Source: Chrysophaeum taylorii
Lineage: Eukaryota; Sar; Pelagophyceae; Pelagomonadales; Pelagomonadaceae
DNA length: 64,000 nt
Direction of reading: 5' to 3'
Assembly: GCA_029834535.1 (NCBI GenBank)
Contig: JAQMWT010000421.1
Span: forward strand, 141,098-205,097
Every line of letters starts with the position of its first letter. Positions within the stretch are counted from its first letter, which is position 1. The position numbers were made by a program, and so were the translations under genes. The notes under the pieces were generated by a model. That model made no database searches. It saw only the letters and a program-made list of their open reading frames with translations, and was not told the origin of the DNA. Below, one piece after another: positions 1-11,652 of this stretch.

Positions 1-3000
1 TGCGAGCGAGCGGGGGCGTGGGCGTTTGTGGATTCCGACTGCCTCCGTGATTCCTTTATTTATACCGAAAAATAACTGAGCCGTGGTTCTTTCGCAGACC
101 CCAGGTAGGACCCTAGAGTTAAGACTAGATCTATTGGTGCCGAACGGCGCCTAGACGAACTGGATTGCAGATGATCTGCCCGGTGCGACATTCCAGGGGC
201 GTGGCTGACCTGGCCATATGGAGCGCTGATCCTGACGAGGCTGCTCTGTTGCAAAGTTGATGTTGCCGACCTTTTCTGATTGGACTGCCGACGGGTGCGC
301 TGCAAGCGCCAACCGGTTATAGAAAAGCCAGGAATGGCTGGAGTCAAAGTCGTCGAGGTAGATGCCGTGCTTTGAGCGATTGCTTTATCGATAAGCTCGT
401 CTGTCCAGTGGAAAGGTTGTTGTGCATCATCCCCACCCCTCTCGAGTTTCAAATGCCAGGCTTCCGTCTTTTGCCTACGAGTTCCGACGACACTCCACCT
501 GTACTTCGTCGATCTTGGGGTCGTAGCTGTGCGCTTCGACAATCGTCTCAACAGCCCTCACACATGGGTTTGGGCGCCAACTTTGGCGAAGAGTTTGAAG
601 ATTCAACGAGGTGCGCTTGCTCCATGATGCGCTTCCTCATCAATACCTCGACCATAGAGTCCAAAAACGTCCAAAAACTCCGTTAAGTGACCGTAAAGCC
701 ATTCCGCACTTTTAAATACGACCTAGAGCAGCATGGTGTGTTTCATCCCGAGGTCAGCCTCGTTACAATCGACGCCGTTGAGCCTCGAGTGGGAGTTCGT
801 ATTGATGAGCCACAACAACACCATTTGTTTTAAAGTGTCTTGGTGCGTCAGTCGCCCGTTTTGCCGGGCGCTGGTCAAGGTGTCTGAGGCACGACAGCAA
901 CTCTGCAGCCTCTTTGTGCAGCTTGGACACTTGGTCGCGACTTTCGATGTCAGCCGCTTGGAGCGCGGCCGCTTCCGCTCGTTAGACTCCTGTTCTTGGA
1001 GTCAGCCACACATCGCCATCACCTGCGCAGCGCAGCACGGAGGCGTCTCTACAGCCAGCCTTTATCATCGACGGGGTAAGCGTCTGTATCTAATAGGGAT
1101 GTGAGCGAGTGTCGCTGCAAGCTCCGGGTAAGACACACACCCTCGACACGAGCCAGAAGTGTTGTATGTCGTGCTGTCCCCAGGTTGGGCCTCGTCCTTG
1201 TCGAGGCCGTATGAGATCGATTGAGAGTGTCGATACTCATCAGCGTGGGGATCAGCACACTTCTTATTGTCGGTTTTGGCCCGCTTCCAGAATTCCAGCA
1301 CGTTCTTCGGGGTAAGCGTGGTTCTTAATCGTTGAATGCAGAGCGATAAAAGAGCGAGGCGCGAGCCGGTGCCTCCTTGTTGTGGCGCGTTGTCGACCCT
1401 GTGAAGAGAAAAAACTGTTTACCCGGCTGAGATGCTTTGTGCGGATTACTGTACTGCTTGGAAACCTGTGTTTCTGAGGGTTGCCGACAATGACGAACTC
1501 CCTAAATTGGACTAGAGTCGCTGAACTAAATGTCGATTTTGTGGTCTTGTCCGAGTCACTTCTCAGGTCATTTCCCGTGTCCCGATGAGCGAAGCAAATG
1601 GGTAATTTACATCTGAAACCGTGATGTCTTTGTGCCACGTGAGGGTCGCACGACTACGACTACCACCGCAGGCTGCTCGAGCTCCGCGCGACGTCTCCGC
1701 CGGCGTCTCAATGCAGTAGCTAGAACCGGTGCATGCTCGGCGATAGAATGCACTGGTGTTTGTATCCTGCGAGAACGAATGTTGCCACGTCGCGGCATTA
1801 ATTTGCTGCGTTCAAGCGTTGTCGTCATGACCAACGACGTGTGACGTGGGTCTTCCGAGGCAACAACTTCTTCCTCAGGTCTGCTTGGCTTTATTTGCGC
1901 GAAACTTGACCCACGATGTGGATAGAGAGACTGCGCACGGCGGTTGCATTGTACGTGTGTGGATGTGGAGCCATCCCTGCAGGGACGTTCTAGGTGCTTC
2001 AGGCACGTGTATATGCATGTCTGTAAATTGCGTGGCGGGCAGGATATAGTGGATAGGTTCTAGGAGCGGAATGAAGCGCGGTGTACGTCGGCGGAATTTG
2101 GTTGGGTGTCGGTTGCAGCTTGACGGTTGACCCAACGCGAAGAACTGATCGTTGGTATCAAAAGGCCATATTTCGGGGTTGCAACCTAATAATAATGTCA
2201 ACGACGTATTGCATGATTTGTGCAATCCGAAACCCAGCTCAGGAGTGCGCGTCTCATAAATTTCGCGAACTGTCGTGCCACAAGAGAAGAAGTCCGAGTT
2301 TCCTCACAACATTTTTCAGATCGTAGGTTGGCACCTGTTCGCCTCCCGGGCGGGCCGGTTGGCAGCCGGGACGTTCGCAGTGGGACGGGGTGTGGCCGGG
2401 GGGCTCAAACGGAAGGTTATCGACGAGTTGGTTGTCAGTCACGTCGCGGTCTCCTCGTCGCATGGCGACAGGCCTGATGATCACTCTCCGCCGACCCACC
2501 TTTCGGCGCCCCTCGTCTACAGACCCGTGATTTCGGACTGGCTCCTGTCGCTCCGGCCTGGCTCCCATGCTCGGGAGAGGTCTGAAGTTAGTTAGTTAGT
2601 TCCAGATCGAGCAGCCTGCGAAACGACATGGGGCAATAACGCGAAGTGCCACGTTCAGACACGTCATCGAAACGAATAATTCGGTTTCAGCGATACTGAG
2701 GGCCACCGAGCCGTTTCAGGAGCCACGAATGCCTTCGTGCCTACGGCGCGCTTACTTCGACTCTCTCTTCGTGAGTCATAAACTCACTCCAGCGAGGAAA
2801 AACGAAATAGATTATCTTGCACGCGAGATCGGTCCATCAACGAAATGCTGTTCGATTCTAGTTGCAGTGCTGCGGGTTGGATGAAGCATTCACGAAATAA
2901 TGGGAAACAACACACATTGTGATTGTGCATGTGCGCCGTTTCATGGGTGATCATGTAGGCCTAGTCGCCGCTACACGGTCCGAAATCTGACTGACATCAC

Positions 3001-3320
3001 ATCGAGAGCCTTGCGGAGCGAGCCGCGTGGCTACGACTCCATGCGCAGCTAGATCTGTCGTGTGAGCCCGCGGAAGGTAAAGTGCGACCGGAGGCCGAGA
3101 ATGATGCTTTTTTTATACCCCCACAGTTTGGTATGTCTCGCGCTCTTGATTTTGCAGAAACGAAGGTTCACATTGCTCTCGAAATATTATAATTCGACTT
3201 TCGGCGAGTCGCGCATACCTTGGCTTGGTAAATGAGCTTGATGGCGACTGCCTTTCCACGATAGCTGGCGCGTTGCAGCAAGGCGATGCTTCAAGTCCTA
3301 AATAAGTAGTTCAATCATTC
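1..3320. other. Gene-poor region with decayed coding-like stretches
   Basis: I see no gene I can name here. The minus strand has two stretches that look once-coding: an open frame over 60-551, and a helix-rich, Ala/Glu-rich frame over roughly 790-990 (short motif RAEAAALQAADIESRDQVSK) that ends in stops on both sides. Frames elsewhere are short and interrupted on both strands. A short TTAG run (gttagttagttagtt) lies near 2587-2600. The simplest reading is old transposon or pseudogene debris, but I cannot assign a family. Confidence 0.3.
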
Positions 3321-3990
3321 GAGGATTACCTCGCGTTTGTTTAGCACCATCGTCATGTCCTCGCGTGCTCGTTCACGCTTCGATTTGTGCTCAATGACCT
3401 CGTGGATCTTGGTCATCTCAGACTCAAGGTTGCTCTCGCCCACCTTGACATCGAGTGGCATTCTCGAATCTCGTCGCTGAGCTCCCCTTAACCAATGTGC
3501 ACCGTCCTTATGACTGCCTTGGCGGCGCTGTCGTCCTCGGCGAGCACAGGGGTGGCGCAGTCCTCATTAAGTGACTTCTCTCGCATGACGCGACGTAGCT
3601 CCGTGAGCATCGCATCTTCGGCGCCACGCCACCAGGCGCGACATGACCTGGCGGGTGTCAACGGCACTCTACGAATCTCACGCGGCGGTCGCTCAGCTGA
3701 TGCGCGAAGCGAAGTGAATCTGTGTGGCTGATGAGGGCCGCATTGAGCATCCACTTGGCGCGAATGACCAAGCCGCTTCCGTCGTAACCTCGCCTTGTCT
3801 TCGAGAGATCCGACGTGTCGCCTATAGTCGACCATCAGATTGTGAAGCTCTGGAAAAGGCCAGGCGCCTAGCTCCTCGGAGTTGGCGTCCTCGCGAATCT
3901 TTTCGGCAATGTCTACGAGAATGTTTCAGGACTTCGAGCGTACTGGCGACCTGTTTGCCGCCTTTTTCACGTCCGAGGCTAGAACAATAG
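3321..3990 (-). pseudogene. Decayed coiled-coil-type coding relic
   Basis: Reading the minus strand from about 3990 downwards, coding-like segments continue across frame changes. The first contains ILVDIAEKIREDANSEEL, followed by WPFPELHNLMVDYRRHVGSL. A 115-residue open frame (3488-3835) comes next, and then, after a stop near 3488 and a frame change, MPLDVKVGESNLESEM with a basic/acidic helical tail ending near 3323. The composition (charged heptad-like runs) suggests a coiled coil. No domain is recognised. The frame breaks argue for a pseudogene, although unrecognised introns could explain some of them. Confidence 0.3.
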
Positions 3991-6790
3991 AAGATGAACT
4001 TTAGTGCCGAGGAGAGCCTTGACCGCCGCGCACACCGGCACGATTTTCCCCCGAAAGGAGGCTTTCGCGCTTTCTTTCTGGACGAGAATTTTCGGAGGTT
4101 GGCGACTTATGAGTGCACTTTGCTCCGCGTCCAACGACGCGGTGTTTTCTATTTTTTTTGAATTATGCTTTTTGCGGTGCTCTATTTTCACGCACTAAGT
4201 AAACCCAAGCAAGAGTTCGTCACGATTGACACTGATGAACGATGAGGCTCCCCAAAATCGCTAGACGCTGTAGTTCTGTTGTTTTCCGCCTGCAGCGTCG
4301 GCGAGCTGGGCTTGATCGACGAGAGGCATCATCGCGAAACACCATAAAGGAAGCAGATCACAGTGGCGGGGTTCAGACCGTCGAGCGGAAAGGAGAGCTT
4401 GGGTGAGTGGGAGGAGACAAGAAGGCGAGGACGCAGGCCAATTGACGTCAGCGTTTGCAGGGGACGGCGTAGCGCGAGTCTAAGCCGTCCAGGCGCAGGT
4501 CAATTCCAAAGTAAAAAGGGCAGATGGCTGGAGGGGGTAAGACTTCGATGCACCTCTAATATTTTGCGGTTACCGTTGTATTTGGTCAATAATGTCGACG
4601 TTGACCGAATAATTTTTGTTCGTAGCCCGATCGGCGGCGCCACCACCTTCGCGTTCTCACCCCTCCGACTCGGCAACGAGAGGCAAAATATCGCCCACGA
4701 GAGGTGCTCTGATATAGTTATGAATCAGTCGTTATCAATTCAATTATATCGTCACGTTGAGGTCCGGAGTCTAACGTCGGTTGCCATAGAGTGGTTAGAC
4801 AATAGGATGCTGGGGTCCAAGCACGACACCGGGCATCGACAAGAGCAGTCGAAGCTTTGAGTCGCATTTCCTCGCCACTCGGGTCGACTTTTGGACGGAG
4901 GCTTCACCAACAACCGCGACTCGGCCTCCCCGTTCGGCACTGAGCGTTACGCACTAGACTGTCCGTCGTGTCGATCTAACGAAGGGCCTGGGCAACTAGC
5001 CTGCCGCAATTCATAGAGCTCAACTCGCCGCAGCCTGGTAAACACGCTACATACTAGCGCATCAAGTGAGGCAAAGATGGAGAGGAAGAACCTGAGTAAA
5101 AAAGGATGTTGGGGTTTGGGTCGGGGGCTGTGCCGCCATGCTGCTGGCACCAACCGTCGAGTATGGGGCAATGCAAGCCCGCCGCAGTGCTCAGACAGGA
5201 AAGGAAACCTTCCCAGTGCGCGTCTTGTGGGAAGCGGAGAGGAAAACAACCTAAAAAATTAAACGGATGAGACGGGCCCAGTCCGCAAATTGCCGCAATC
5301 AAGCAGAGGCAGCCTCCGAGGAAAGCCGGCGCACCCAGCGGGTCATGCGCAAGCGCAGCGGAGAGTCTCTCACGTTTTTCTTCCGATACTTGCCACTACC
5401 CCAAATTTTTGGCGCACGTGCGTGCAAGTCGCTCCCGCATAATTCCATTTTTTCTGGAAGAAACGGTTCTAAATAGAATTGTTATTCGGCGCTTTCTTTC
5501 TTTTTTTCCCCTTTTCGCTTCGGTCGACGCGTAATCATCCGAAAAGCAGTCGCGTCTGTCGACCCGAACCCTGCACGCAGAAGTGTCCGTTAAGGTAAAA
5601 CTACGAATACATCCTCAAAACGAAAGAGAGTGAGTCAGTATGTGGTGAAGGAGGGCTTGAAGCGGCCGATCGGTGTGAGACCCAAAACAGCCGAGACAGA
5701 TATAAAAGAGGGTGGGTGGTATTGGGACTCTGGACGCTTCGCGTTCGAAGACGGGACTCTGGACGCTCCGCGGTCACCTTTGAACCACCAGAAATCTCGA
5801 GGAACGAGGCTGGACATGAGCGCAGGACGCACTGGCGTCGACCCCCGGGGTTACTACGTACACCGAGCTGGGTGACCAGTAACCAGTATGAATATAAGAG
5901 AAGCTAAAATACGTCGCCATTTGATAAACTGGCAGGCTTTACTGATCGAGATGCCACAGCTGGAACATCGAACGAAGCGAAGTTTTTTTTTGGGGGGGAG
6001 CGCGCGACCAGCGCAGACGGGGTCGGGCTGTACAGGCCGAGTCCACTGAGATGTTGTTTCGTATTCGACTAGCGCAGCCGGGGTCGAGGGGCCATGTCGC
6101 CATCATCGTCGGATTTGCGCACAGCACATCACCCCGCGTGGTGTTGGTTGATTGCACCACAACGCGGGGAAAGCGACATGATGGTCGTCGACAGGCGCCG
6201 CGGTGGAAGGTGGCGCGGGGGTCGCACTCGGCTCGAACTCGTCGGTATGGGCGCCGCCGGTAGGATACGAGGGCCAGCGCGCCTCGCGTGGTCCATATGG
6301 GTCTTTCCGGGTAGATGGAGCAGCGCGAGGTGGAGTCGATGATGCAGCGAGCGACGCGGGATTGTAGTTGTTGGTTGCTTTTTTTTTGTTTGTTGGCCAC
6401 GGTTGGTTGTATACACGGGAGCACCCCATGCATGCTAGGTGGCTGCAGGGGCGCGGGAGGAGGTGACGCGAGGTCGGTGGAAGTAGACTGCGATGGGCGA
6501 AGGGTCGTGCACTACCTATTCTTGGAAAGCGTCTGACGAGAGCGCTTTCATTTTTGGGCGCGATGGTGCGTTTGATGTCTGTGCAAAGAAGAGCGTCCCC
6601 GGGCAGGGACGCGCGAAGAAGGGAAAAGTGGGCGGGGTTGGCGCGTGCGGCGGCGCGCCGGCCTCTCTTCGAGAAGAAATAATGAAAGAAAGAGACGCGC
6701 GCTCGGCCTCTCGCGGTCGAGAGTAAAAAATAAATCATAGTCGTCGTCGTCGTCGTCGTCGTAGCCAAATGATGAAGACGAAATATAAAA
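3991..6790. other. Intergenic region, no gene recognised
   Basis: There are only short overlapping open frames on both strands, none with a recognisable domain. The longest, 4363-4860 (+, 165 codons) and 6103-6768 (-, 221 codons), have low-complexity or arbitrary composition. The second runs through a CGT trinucleotide repeat near 6740-6762 and is probably a GC-rich shadow frame. The stretch 6500-6790 probably includes the 3' flank of the minus-strand gene that ends at 6813. Confidence 0.35.
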
Positions 6791-6812
6791 CGAGCTTGAT
6801 GACACTCTTACT

Positions 6813-7728
6813 CTAAACAAGAATGTCATACATGTCGGCGATCGTCTCTTGGTCGAGTTCGATGAGCTCGCCGCAGTCCTCCCATTTTAACTCGCCGTTG
6901 CAGTTCCTTTCGGTGGTCGGGTGCGTGAGATGTCCGTCGATGACAAAGTCGATGTGGTCGCCGTGCGAAACCGTGGCGTACTCCATCAACGGGACGTCCA
7001 TGTAGGGATGCATCCCCGTCGCCTTGCTGTGGTTGCCCGCGTGGACGTCGCAAAGCAGATGTCCCGACGCTGCGCAGCAATTGGCGCGGCTCATGACGAA
7101 GCCGAGCGAGGTCGTGCCCTCGGTGGAGAGGACTTTGACAGGGGTGTGGCCGCATTTGAGCGAATGGGTATGGTGGTCGCCCGGCAAGACCGCCATGCGG
7201 TCAGTCGGCGAGATACCGAGACGCGCGGCCCAGTCGCGCGCCGAGCCGCGGAAGTGCGGGACGGCGAGAGGTGCAGCGCCGTGGTGCGGGTGGACGCCCG
7301 GCGCTGACAGAGGGGAGCCGACCCCTTGGTGCACGTGCTGCTGGTGCGCCGCGCCGTTGCTCGTCATCTGCAGCAAAAGCGCGAGGCGACTCTGCAACAG
7401 GTCGTCGTCGACGAGCCTATGCCGCGTTCTCTTGACTCGCTGGTTTGCCCACTGCGTCGCGCTCCGGAGGTGGCGCTCCTGCTGATCCAAGGTCGAGTGG
7501 CGCCACTCGTCCCCAAGCCACCAGGTCATCACCTTGTCGACGACCTTGAAATCGGGACTCTCGCGGCGCGGCCGCCGCTTCCTGTTTGTCCGCAGACAAA
7601 ACTCAAACAATGCCTCGAGCGCAACCTGCGAGATGAACGATTGGGGTCACCCTCGCCAATACCACCAACGGCGTTTCGCGCGATTGAAAGAAAGAAAGGA
7701 AGAAAGAACGAACGAAGAGATAACACAT
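6813..7728 (-). CDS. Putative His/Cys-rich metal-binding protein
   Basis: The open frame runs from about 7625 to 6813. Its C-terminal half is rich in His and Cys: a HSLKCGHTPVKV motif, then CCAASGHLLCDVHAGNH, then a HGDHIDFVIDGHLTH motif. The pattern CGH ... HGDHxD(F/Y)xxDGHxxH resembles small metal-binding proteins found next to heavy-metal transporters in bacteria. Role and metal are inferred. The start is uncertain: the first in-frame ATG of the long frame is at 7529, but a 22-codon upstream exon (7663-7728) with ATG, joined across a 37-nt GT-AG intron (7626-7662), keeps the frame and gives a hydrophobic Phe-rich N terminus. That exon overlaps a GAAA-type repeat, so I hold it loosely. The middle region is His/Pro rich and low complexity. 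Confidence 0.55.
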
Positions 7729-8497
7729 CAACCACAAGAAGCCACCAAATAAAACGCGCGCCGAAACAAATGGTTGCGGCATTTCGCGCCGCCTGCCCAC
7801 CTCCTTGCGTCGCGCGTCCTGCGCTCTCCTTGCTCCCTTTGGCATGGCTCCTCCCCTCGGCGCAGTGGGTGCACCCCCCGGCTCCCTCTGTTGCGTCTTA
7901 GAAGGTTGCAGCGAACTAAGTCTACCGCAGAAGCATAGAGCCCACGACTATACACCACCAGCAGAGCATTCTCCAGTCTTCAATCGTTAGATTCCAAAAA
8001 ATTCTCAGTGTTGTTGAACTGACGACTCTCGTTTCCCTGCCTTCTCAGGATCCAGCATTCCAGATCGGGCCGTTAAGAAGCCTCCCGATACATCTACCGC
8101 AGTATTCAAATTACGCCACTGCCTTCCCAAACGGGCTCAAATAATTCATATACCCGGTAATTGAACAAAGTCTGGGTCTGTCAAACTTTCAGAACACCGG
8201 GTATTCCAGGATATCTTCAAAATTCACCCACACACAAGAAGAAGAAGACTTATTATTATTATTTAGTAGTACTCAAAGCCGTCTTTCTCTCGTTGCCCAC
8301 CACACTCCCCACGCGGCGGCCCAACGACGTCGTGACGATGGGTTTGGTTTTGTCCAGGCGCGCTCGGCAGCGATAGCGAGAGCGCGCCGCCGGCGCATCG
8401 AACCACGACGCCGCGTCCACCCTACCGACGTCGTCAGACTAACAGACATAACAAGCTCCTTCCTGCGTGACTTACTACTTACCCTCACTCCCTCCCG
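7729..8497. other. Intergenic region between divergent genes
   Basis: This space separates the minus-strand metal-binding gene from the plus-strand RPC25 gene and must hold both promoters. No core promoter motif stands out. It contains a TTA/TTATTATTATT microsatellite near 8248-8262. No other gene is visible. Confidence 0.4.
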
Positions 8498-9214
8498 ATG
8501 TGTTTCGTCCTCGCGACAATCTCCGACTCTGTCCGCGTGGCGCCCCATCACTTCGCGCGGGCTGTCGAGGAGGTGTTGCGCGAGGAGATCGACGCAAAAT
8601 ACGCCGGGCGCGTCGTGAGCGACGTAGGGCTGTGTCTCGGGGCTGTCAGCATCCAGCGGAGCGAGGGCTTAGTCTTTCCGCTCGAAGGGTGCGCAACCTA
8701 CGACACGACCTTCCAGCAGCTTGTTTTCCGGCCCTTCATGGGCGAGATCATCGTTGGAACGATCGTGGGATCGAACAGCTCGGGTCTCGTCGCCTCGCTC
8801 GAGTTCTTCGAGGATGTCACTATCCCCCGAAAGTTCCTCCCGAAACCCTCGACCTACGACGAAGCAGCGAGACTATGGAGCTGGAAGTACGACGACGCGA
8901 CCGAACTCCACCTCGACATCGGTCTCGAGATGCGCATTAGGGTTAAGAGCGTCAATTTCACCAGAGTAACCGCGCACAAACGCGGCCTCCAGGCCACCAC
9001 TACCGTCACCGAGGCGACGAGCAACGACACTCCGACGACCCCGGGTGTCCGGTGTCGCTCATCGAGCGTCGATCTCGACTCGGCCTCACCAATGCCTTCG
9101 GCTATGCAAGTCATTGGCGCCATCGACGACCAGGGCCTCGGCCCAGTAGACTGGTGGAACGACCCGGACGACGACGACGACGACAATGAAGATAATGACG
9201 TCACCATGGCATAA
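8498..9214 (+). CDS. RPC25: DNA-directed RNA polymerase III subunit RPC25/POLR3H
   Basis: Single-exon gene of 238 codons for the Pol III counterpart of Rpb7, the stalk subunit that helps initiation of tRNA and 5S rRNA transcription in the nucleus. The N-terminal Rpb7-like half is clear: start MCFVLATISDSVRVAPHHF, then VVSDVGLCLGAVSI, VFPLEGCATYDTTFQQLVFRP and FMGEIIVGTIVGSNSSGLVA, which match the family order of tip domain then OB fold. LEFFEDVTIPRKFLPKPS and the W-rich segment before LHLDIGLEMRIRV also fit. The C-terminal tail is Ser/Thr rich and ends in a poly-Asp run, which is not part of the usual family core. The length is close to the family norm plus this tail. The start is the first ATG after a pyrimidine-rich leader. 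Confidence 0.92.
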   Translation: MCFVLATISDSVRVAPHHFARAVEEVLREEIDAKYAGRVVSDVGLCLGAVSIQRSEGLVFPLEGCATYDTTFQQLVFRPFMGEIIVGTIVGSNSSGLVASLEFFEDVTIPRKFLPKPSTYDEAARLWSWKYDDATELHLDIGLEMRIRVKSVNFTRVTAHKRGLQATTTVTEATSNDTPTTPGVRCRSSSVDLDSASPMPSAMQVIGAIDDQGLGPVDWWNDPDDDDDDNEDNDVTMA

Positions 9215-9523
9215 CATACGTGTGTGCGGCCCTGTCAGTGCAATTTTCGATCCGAGGGGCTAGCTCTGCGGAGTCTCTACTGTGGGGTGGACAACGAGTT
9301 CTTCTCCCCACAGCCAATAATAATATCCGCTGTCCCCCTCTTCGATCCGAGGGGCGCGCTGCACCTCGCTACTATACCCGCAGATGCTCCAGTGTTGTTC
9401 AGGCGCTCCTTCCTTCGGTACGGGCGCTCCTTTCTCTCTTTTCTTTCTTTCTTTCTTTTTCGAGGTCTGTCTTCGCGTCGTGGTCGACCGCTTCCTTCCC
9501 GAAAATCGGAAAGATTGAATAGT
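9215..9523. other. 3' flank of RPC25 with CT-rich repeat
   Basis: No gene is seen. A CTTT microsatellite lies at about 9430-9462. The phrase cgatccgaggggc occurs twice (near 9248 and 9344), part of a short local duplication. Confidence 0.4.
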
Positions 9524-10249
9524 TCAAGGGAAAGGTCGCGATTTTCGGGTACATTTCTTTCTCTCATCAACACCACCACGAAAAGACTTGGCCTTGAATT
9601 CTTGCGGGTGGCAAAATTTTCTTCTCAGGGCTATAGCCGCGTTGATAAATTTGAACGCGCCGTGGGGCACGCGTCCCGCCGCCCGCGACCGTGGCTTCAA
9701 CATTGCCACGTGCCACTCATTCGCGCCGCTGTCAAGCTCGGGCTGCAGGCCTTCATTCAGATTTGTGCGGAGAGATCTGCCGACGATCCTGCGAAAATCG
9801 CATTCATTCCGTAATGCCCTCTGATCAAAATGAACAGCGGCCTCGTTGGTGGCATCAAGAATGACATCGTGATGCTGGAGAAATATTTTTTTCACTTTCG
9901 TAATAAGAAGCGCCGCCCGTGTCTTTGGATGAATCTTGGCGAGCTTGTGGGTGCATGTTTGAAGCCTACGACGGCGCCCTAAAGGACCGTGGCGCGCGAA
10001 CGTCCGCAAGCGAGAACGGGGGATGCTGCCTTGAAGTGCGCGCCAACATACTTCGCTCACACATAGCCTTTTCCTTAGCTCACCACGCGGTGTTCTCATC
10101 ATGCCTACAATGGAAGTCACACTGGCTCTGTTAACTTCGTAGCTTCCCGTACCGTAGTGATTGGCAGGAATGGCAGAAGCAGGCTTCTGCGACTCACCTT
10201 GCGGGGTGCCTTGCACATGAGGATCCGTGGTTTCCCGTCGGTCAGTCAT
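9524..10249 (-). CDS. Hypothetical protein, doubtful
   Basis: A 241-codon ATG-initiated open frame on the minus strand. The middle (HHDVILDATNEAAVHFDQRA, then a charged segment with RRIVGRSLRTNLNEGL) looks like ordinary protein rather than low-complexity shadow. No domain is recognised, there is no signal peptide, and the region's base composition is less GC rich than the confident genes. It could be a gene, an exon of one, or a relic. Neighbouring mobile-element debris makes a relic plausible. Confidence 0.25.
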   Translation of the reverse strand: MTDRRETTDPHVQGTPQGESQKPASAIPANHYGTGSYEVNRASVTSIVGMMRTPRGELRKRLCVSEVCWRALQGSIPRSRLRTFARHGPLGRRRRLQTCTHKLAKIHPKTRAALLITKVKKIFLQHHDVILDATNEAAVHFDQRALRNECDFRRIVGRSLRTNLNEGLQPELDSGANEWHVAMLKPRSRAAGRVPHGAFKFINAAIALRRKFCHPQEFKAKSFRGGVDERKKCTRKSRPFP

Positions 10250-10896
10250 CTGCGCCCGTACTGTCCGTCAACCGTTCTTATATTCCGCATTCCCGCTCGC
10301 CGGCGCTCTGTCTCTGTCCAAACAGTGGAATCAGGGATGTCGGCAATGGTTTGGGAGCACGCGGCTTGTCGGTGGCACGCACGTATCGACGACTTCGGCG
10401 GCGATGTGCGTCAGTTGTCGGTGATGCGCGCGTGACCTCGCACCTATACCGAAGAACCACGCGTCCGACGCAGTGGCGAGACGCAGGCCTGCGCGCCGTC
10501 ACAATTCGCAACCGTCGATCGAGAAAGCGCGATTCGAAAGCTCGACGCGATGTTTTCGGGAATCGAGGACGCAATAGACACCGGCGCGCTTCTGTAGACT
10601 ATACAAGTACTCTATAGACCGAGGTTCGCTTGCACTGTCGCCGCCGTCGTGGCCGTTGCGGCTAGCTTTGGGTTTGCCCCACACGCGGTCACACATACTG
10701 CGCGCGGACGAAGACGAACAAACCTTTCCTTTTTACATGACATTGTGTTTCTCGTCCAAAGAGCGGAATTGACGCAGACAGTATCGCTGAGAATACAGTG
10801 CAGGACGTCAGTTTGCGGTTTGGGAGCTTTTTTCTTCCGTGCCACCCGCTGGCCGCCTCCTGTCGACGTTGCGCGCGCCGGTGACCGTTGTAGCGT
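10250..10896. other. Region without recognisable gene
   Basis: Only short frames on both strands, none with a recognised domain. It lies immediately upstream of the hAT-type transposase relic and may contain its degraded 5' flank. Confidence 0.3.
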
Positions 10897-11466
10897 GAAG
10901 TCCAAGGGCGGGCGGGCCAGGAGTTTGGTGGGCGACTACGTGATCACAACGCACAAGGGCGACGGCTCGTTCGAATGGAAATGCGCGGTACGCGGCTGCA
11001 CGCGCCCACGCACAGGCAAATATATTAAGTCAGCTCAACGGGTTGAGCGGGCGTCCTCGCCGAACTCGCCACCATTGTCGACGTCAAATTTTGGAAGCAG
11101 AAGAAAATGACTTCCATTGCCTCCGACTGGAACGTCCAAGGCGCTGACCAGTTTCCTATGTTCGCCCCTATCACCCTCCGACTTGATCACCTCGCCGTTT
11201 AGTCCGCCAACGTCGAGCGCTGCCGCACGGCTCGCAAGATTGTCCACACAAAGTCCCGACACACCCTTCACACCAAGACCGTTCACCAGCTCGTCTTCAC
11301 ATACAACAACCTTCGCCTCCTCAACAAATGCACCGAGGAGCTTGGCGACTTGCGCTTGCAGTGCGTCGATGGCTATGAAGACGACACGCCCGACGACGAC
11401 GAGCCTGTGTTCATCGAGTTCCTTACCGCCCTCTGTCGCCGCCACCGACAACACCGACGACACTTA
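10897..11466 (+). pseudogene. hAT-type transposase relic (BED-like finger joined to C-terminal domain)
   Basis: The N-terminal part reads GDYVITTHKGDGSFEWKCAV followed by RGCTRPRTGKY, which resembles the start of a BED zinc finger (aromatic, then CxxxxC). After a frame change near 11060 the reading frame gives KFWKQKKMTSIASDW, then FPMFAPITLRLDHLAV, an in-frame TAG (at about 11200), then SANVERCRTARKIVHTKSRH and LVFTYNNLRLL. The last block is the conserved hAT C-terminal dimerisation pattern (S-A-x-x-E-R ... I-H-T-K-x-R-x-x-L ... L-V-x-x-x-x-N-L-R). The catalytic middle is absent, so this is an internally deleted, stop-containing copy. The two MITE copies with CAGGG termini in this window could depend on a related intact transposase elsewhere. 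Confidence 0.65.
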
Positions 11467-11652
11467 GCCAGCGCCGAAGCCGGTCGCAAACCGCAGAAGC
11501 CCCCGCACGCCGCGCCCCGCCCGCACGCCACTCCGAGGTTCGCCCTGTGCCTGGCGCTCAGTTTTGTTTGCCGAGAGGTTTTGGGGTAGGGGGCAAGCCC
11601 GAATAGGGGGGGTTGAGAGACGCAAAAAAAAAGTGTTTTTTACCAGAAGCCG

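Noticed and set aside
6103-6768. 221-codon minus-strand frame
   Set aside because: Starts in a CGT repeat (poly-Thr) and shows no conserved sequence.
11035-11463. 142-codon minus-strand frame
   Set aside because: Antisense to the hAT C-terminal block, which is recognisable on the plus strand.
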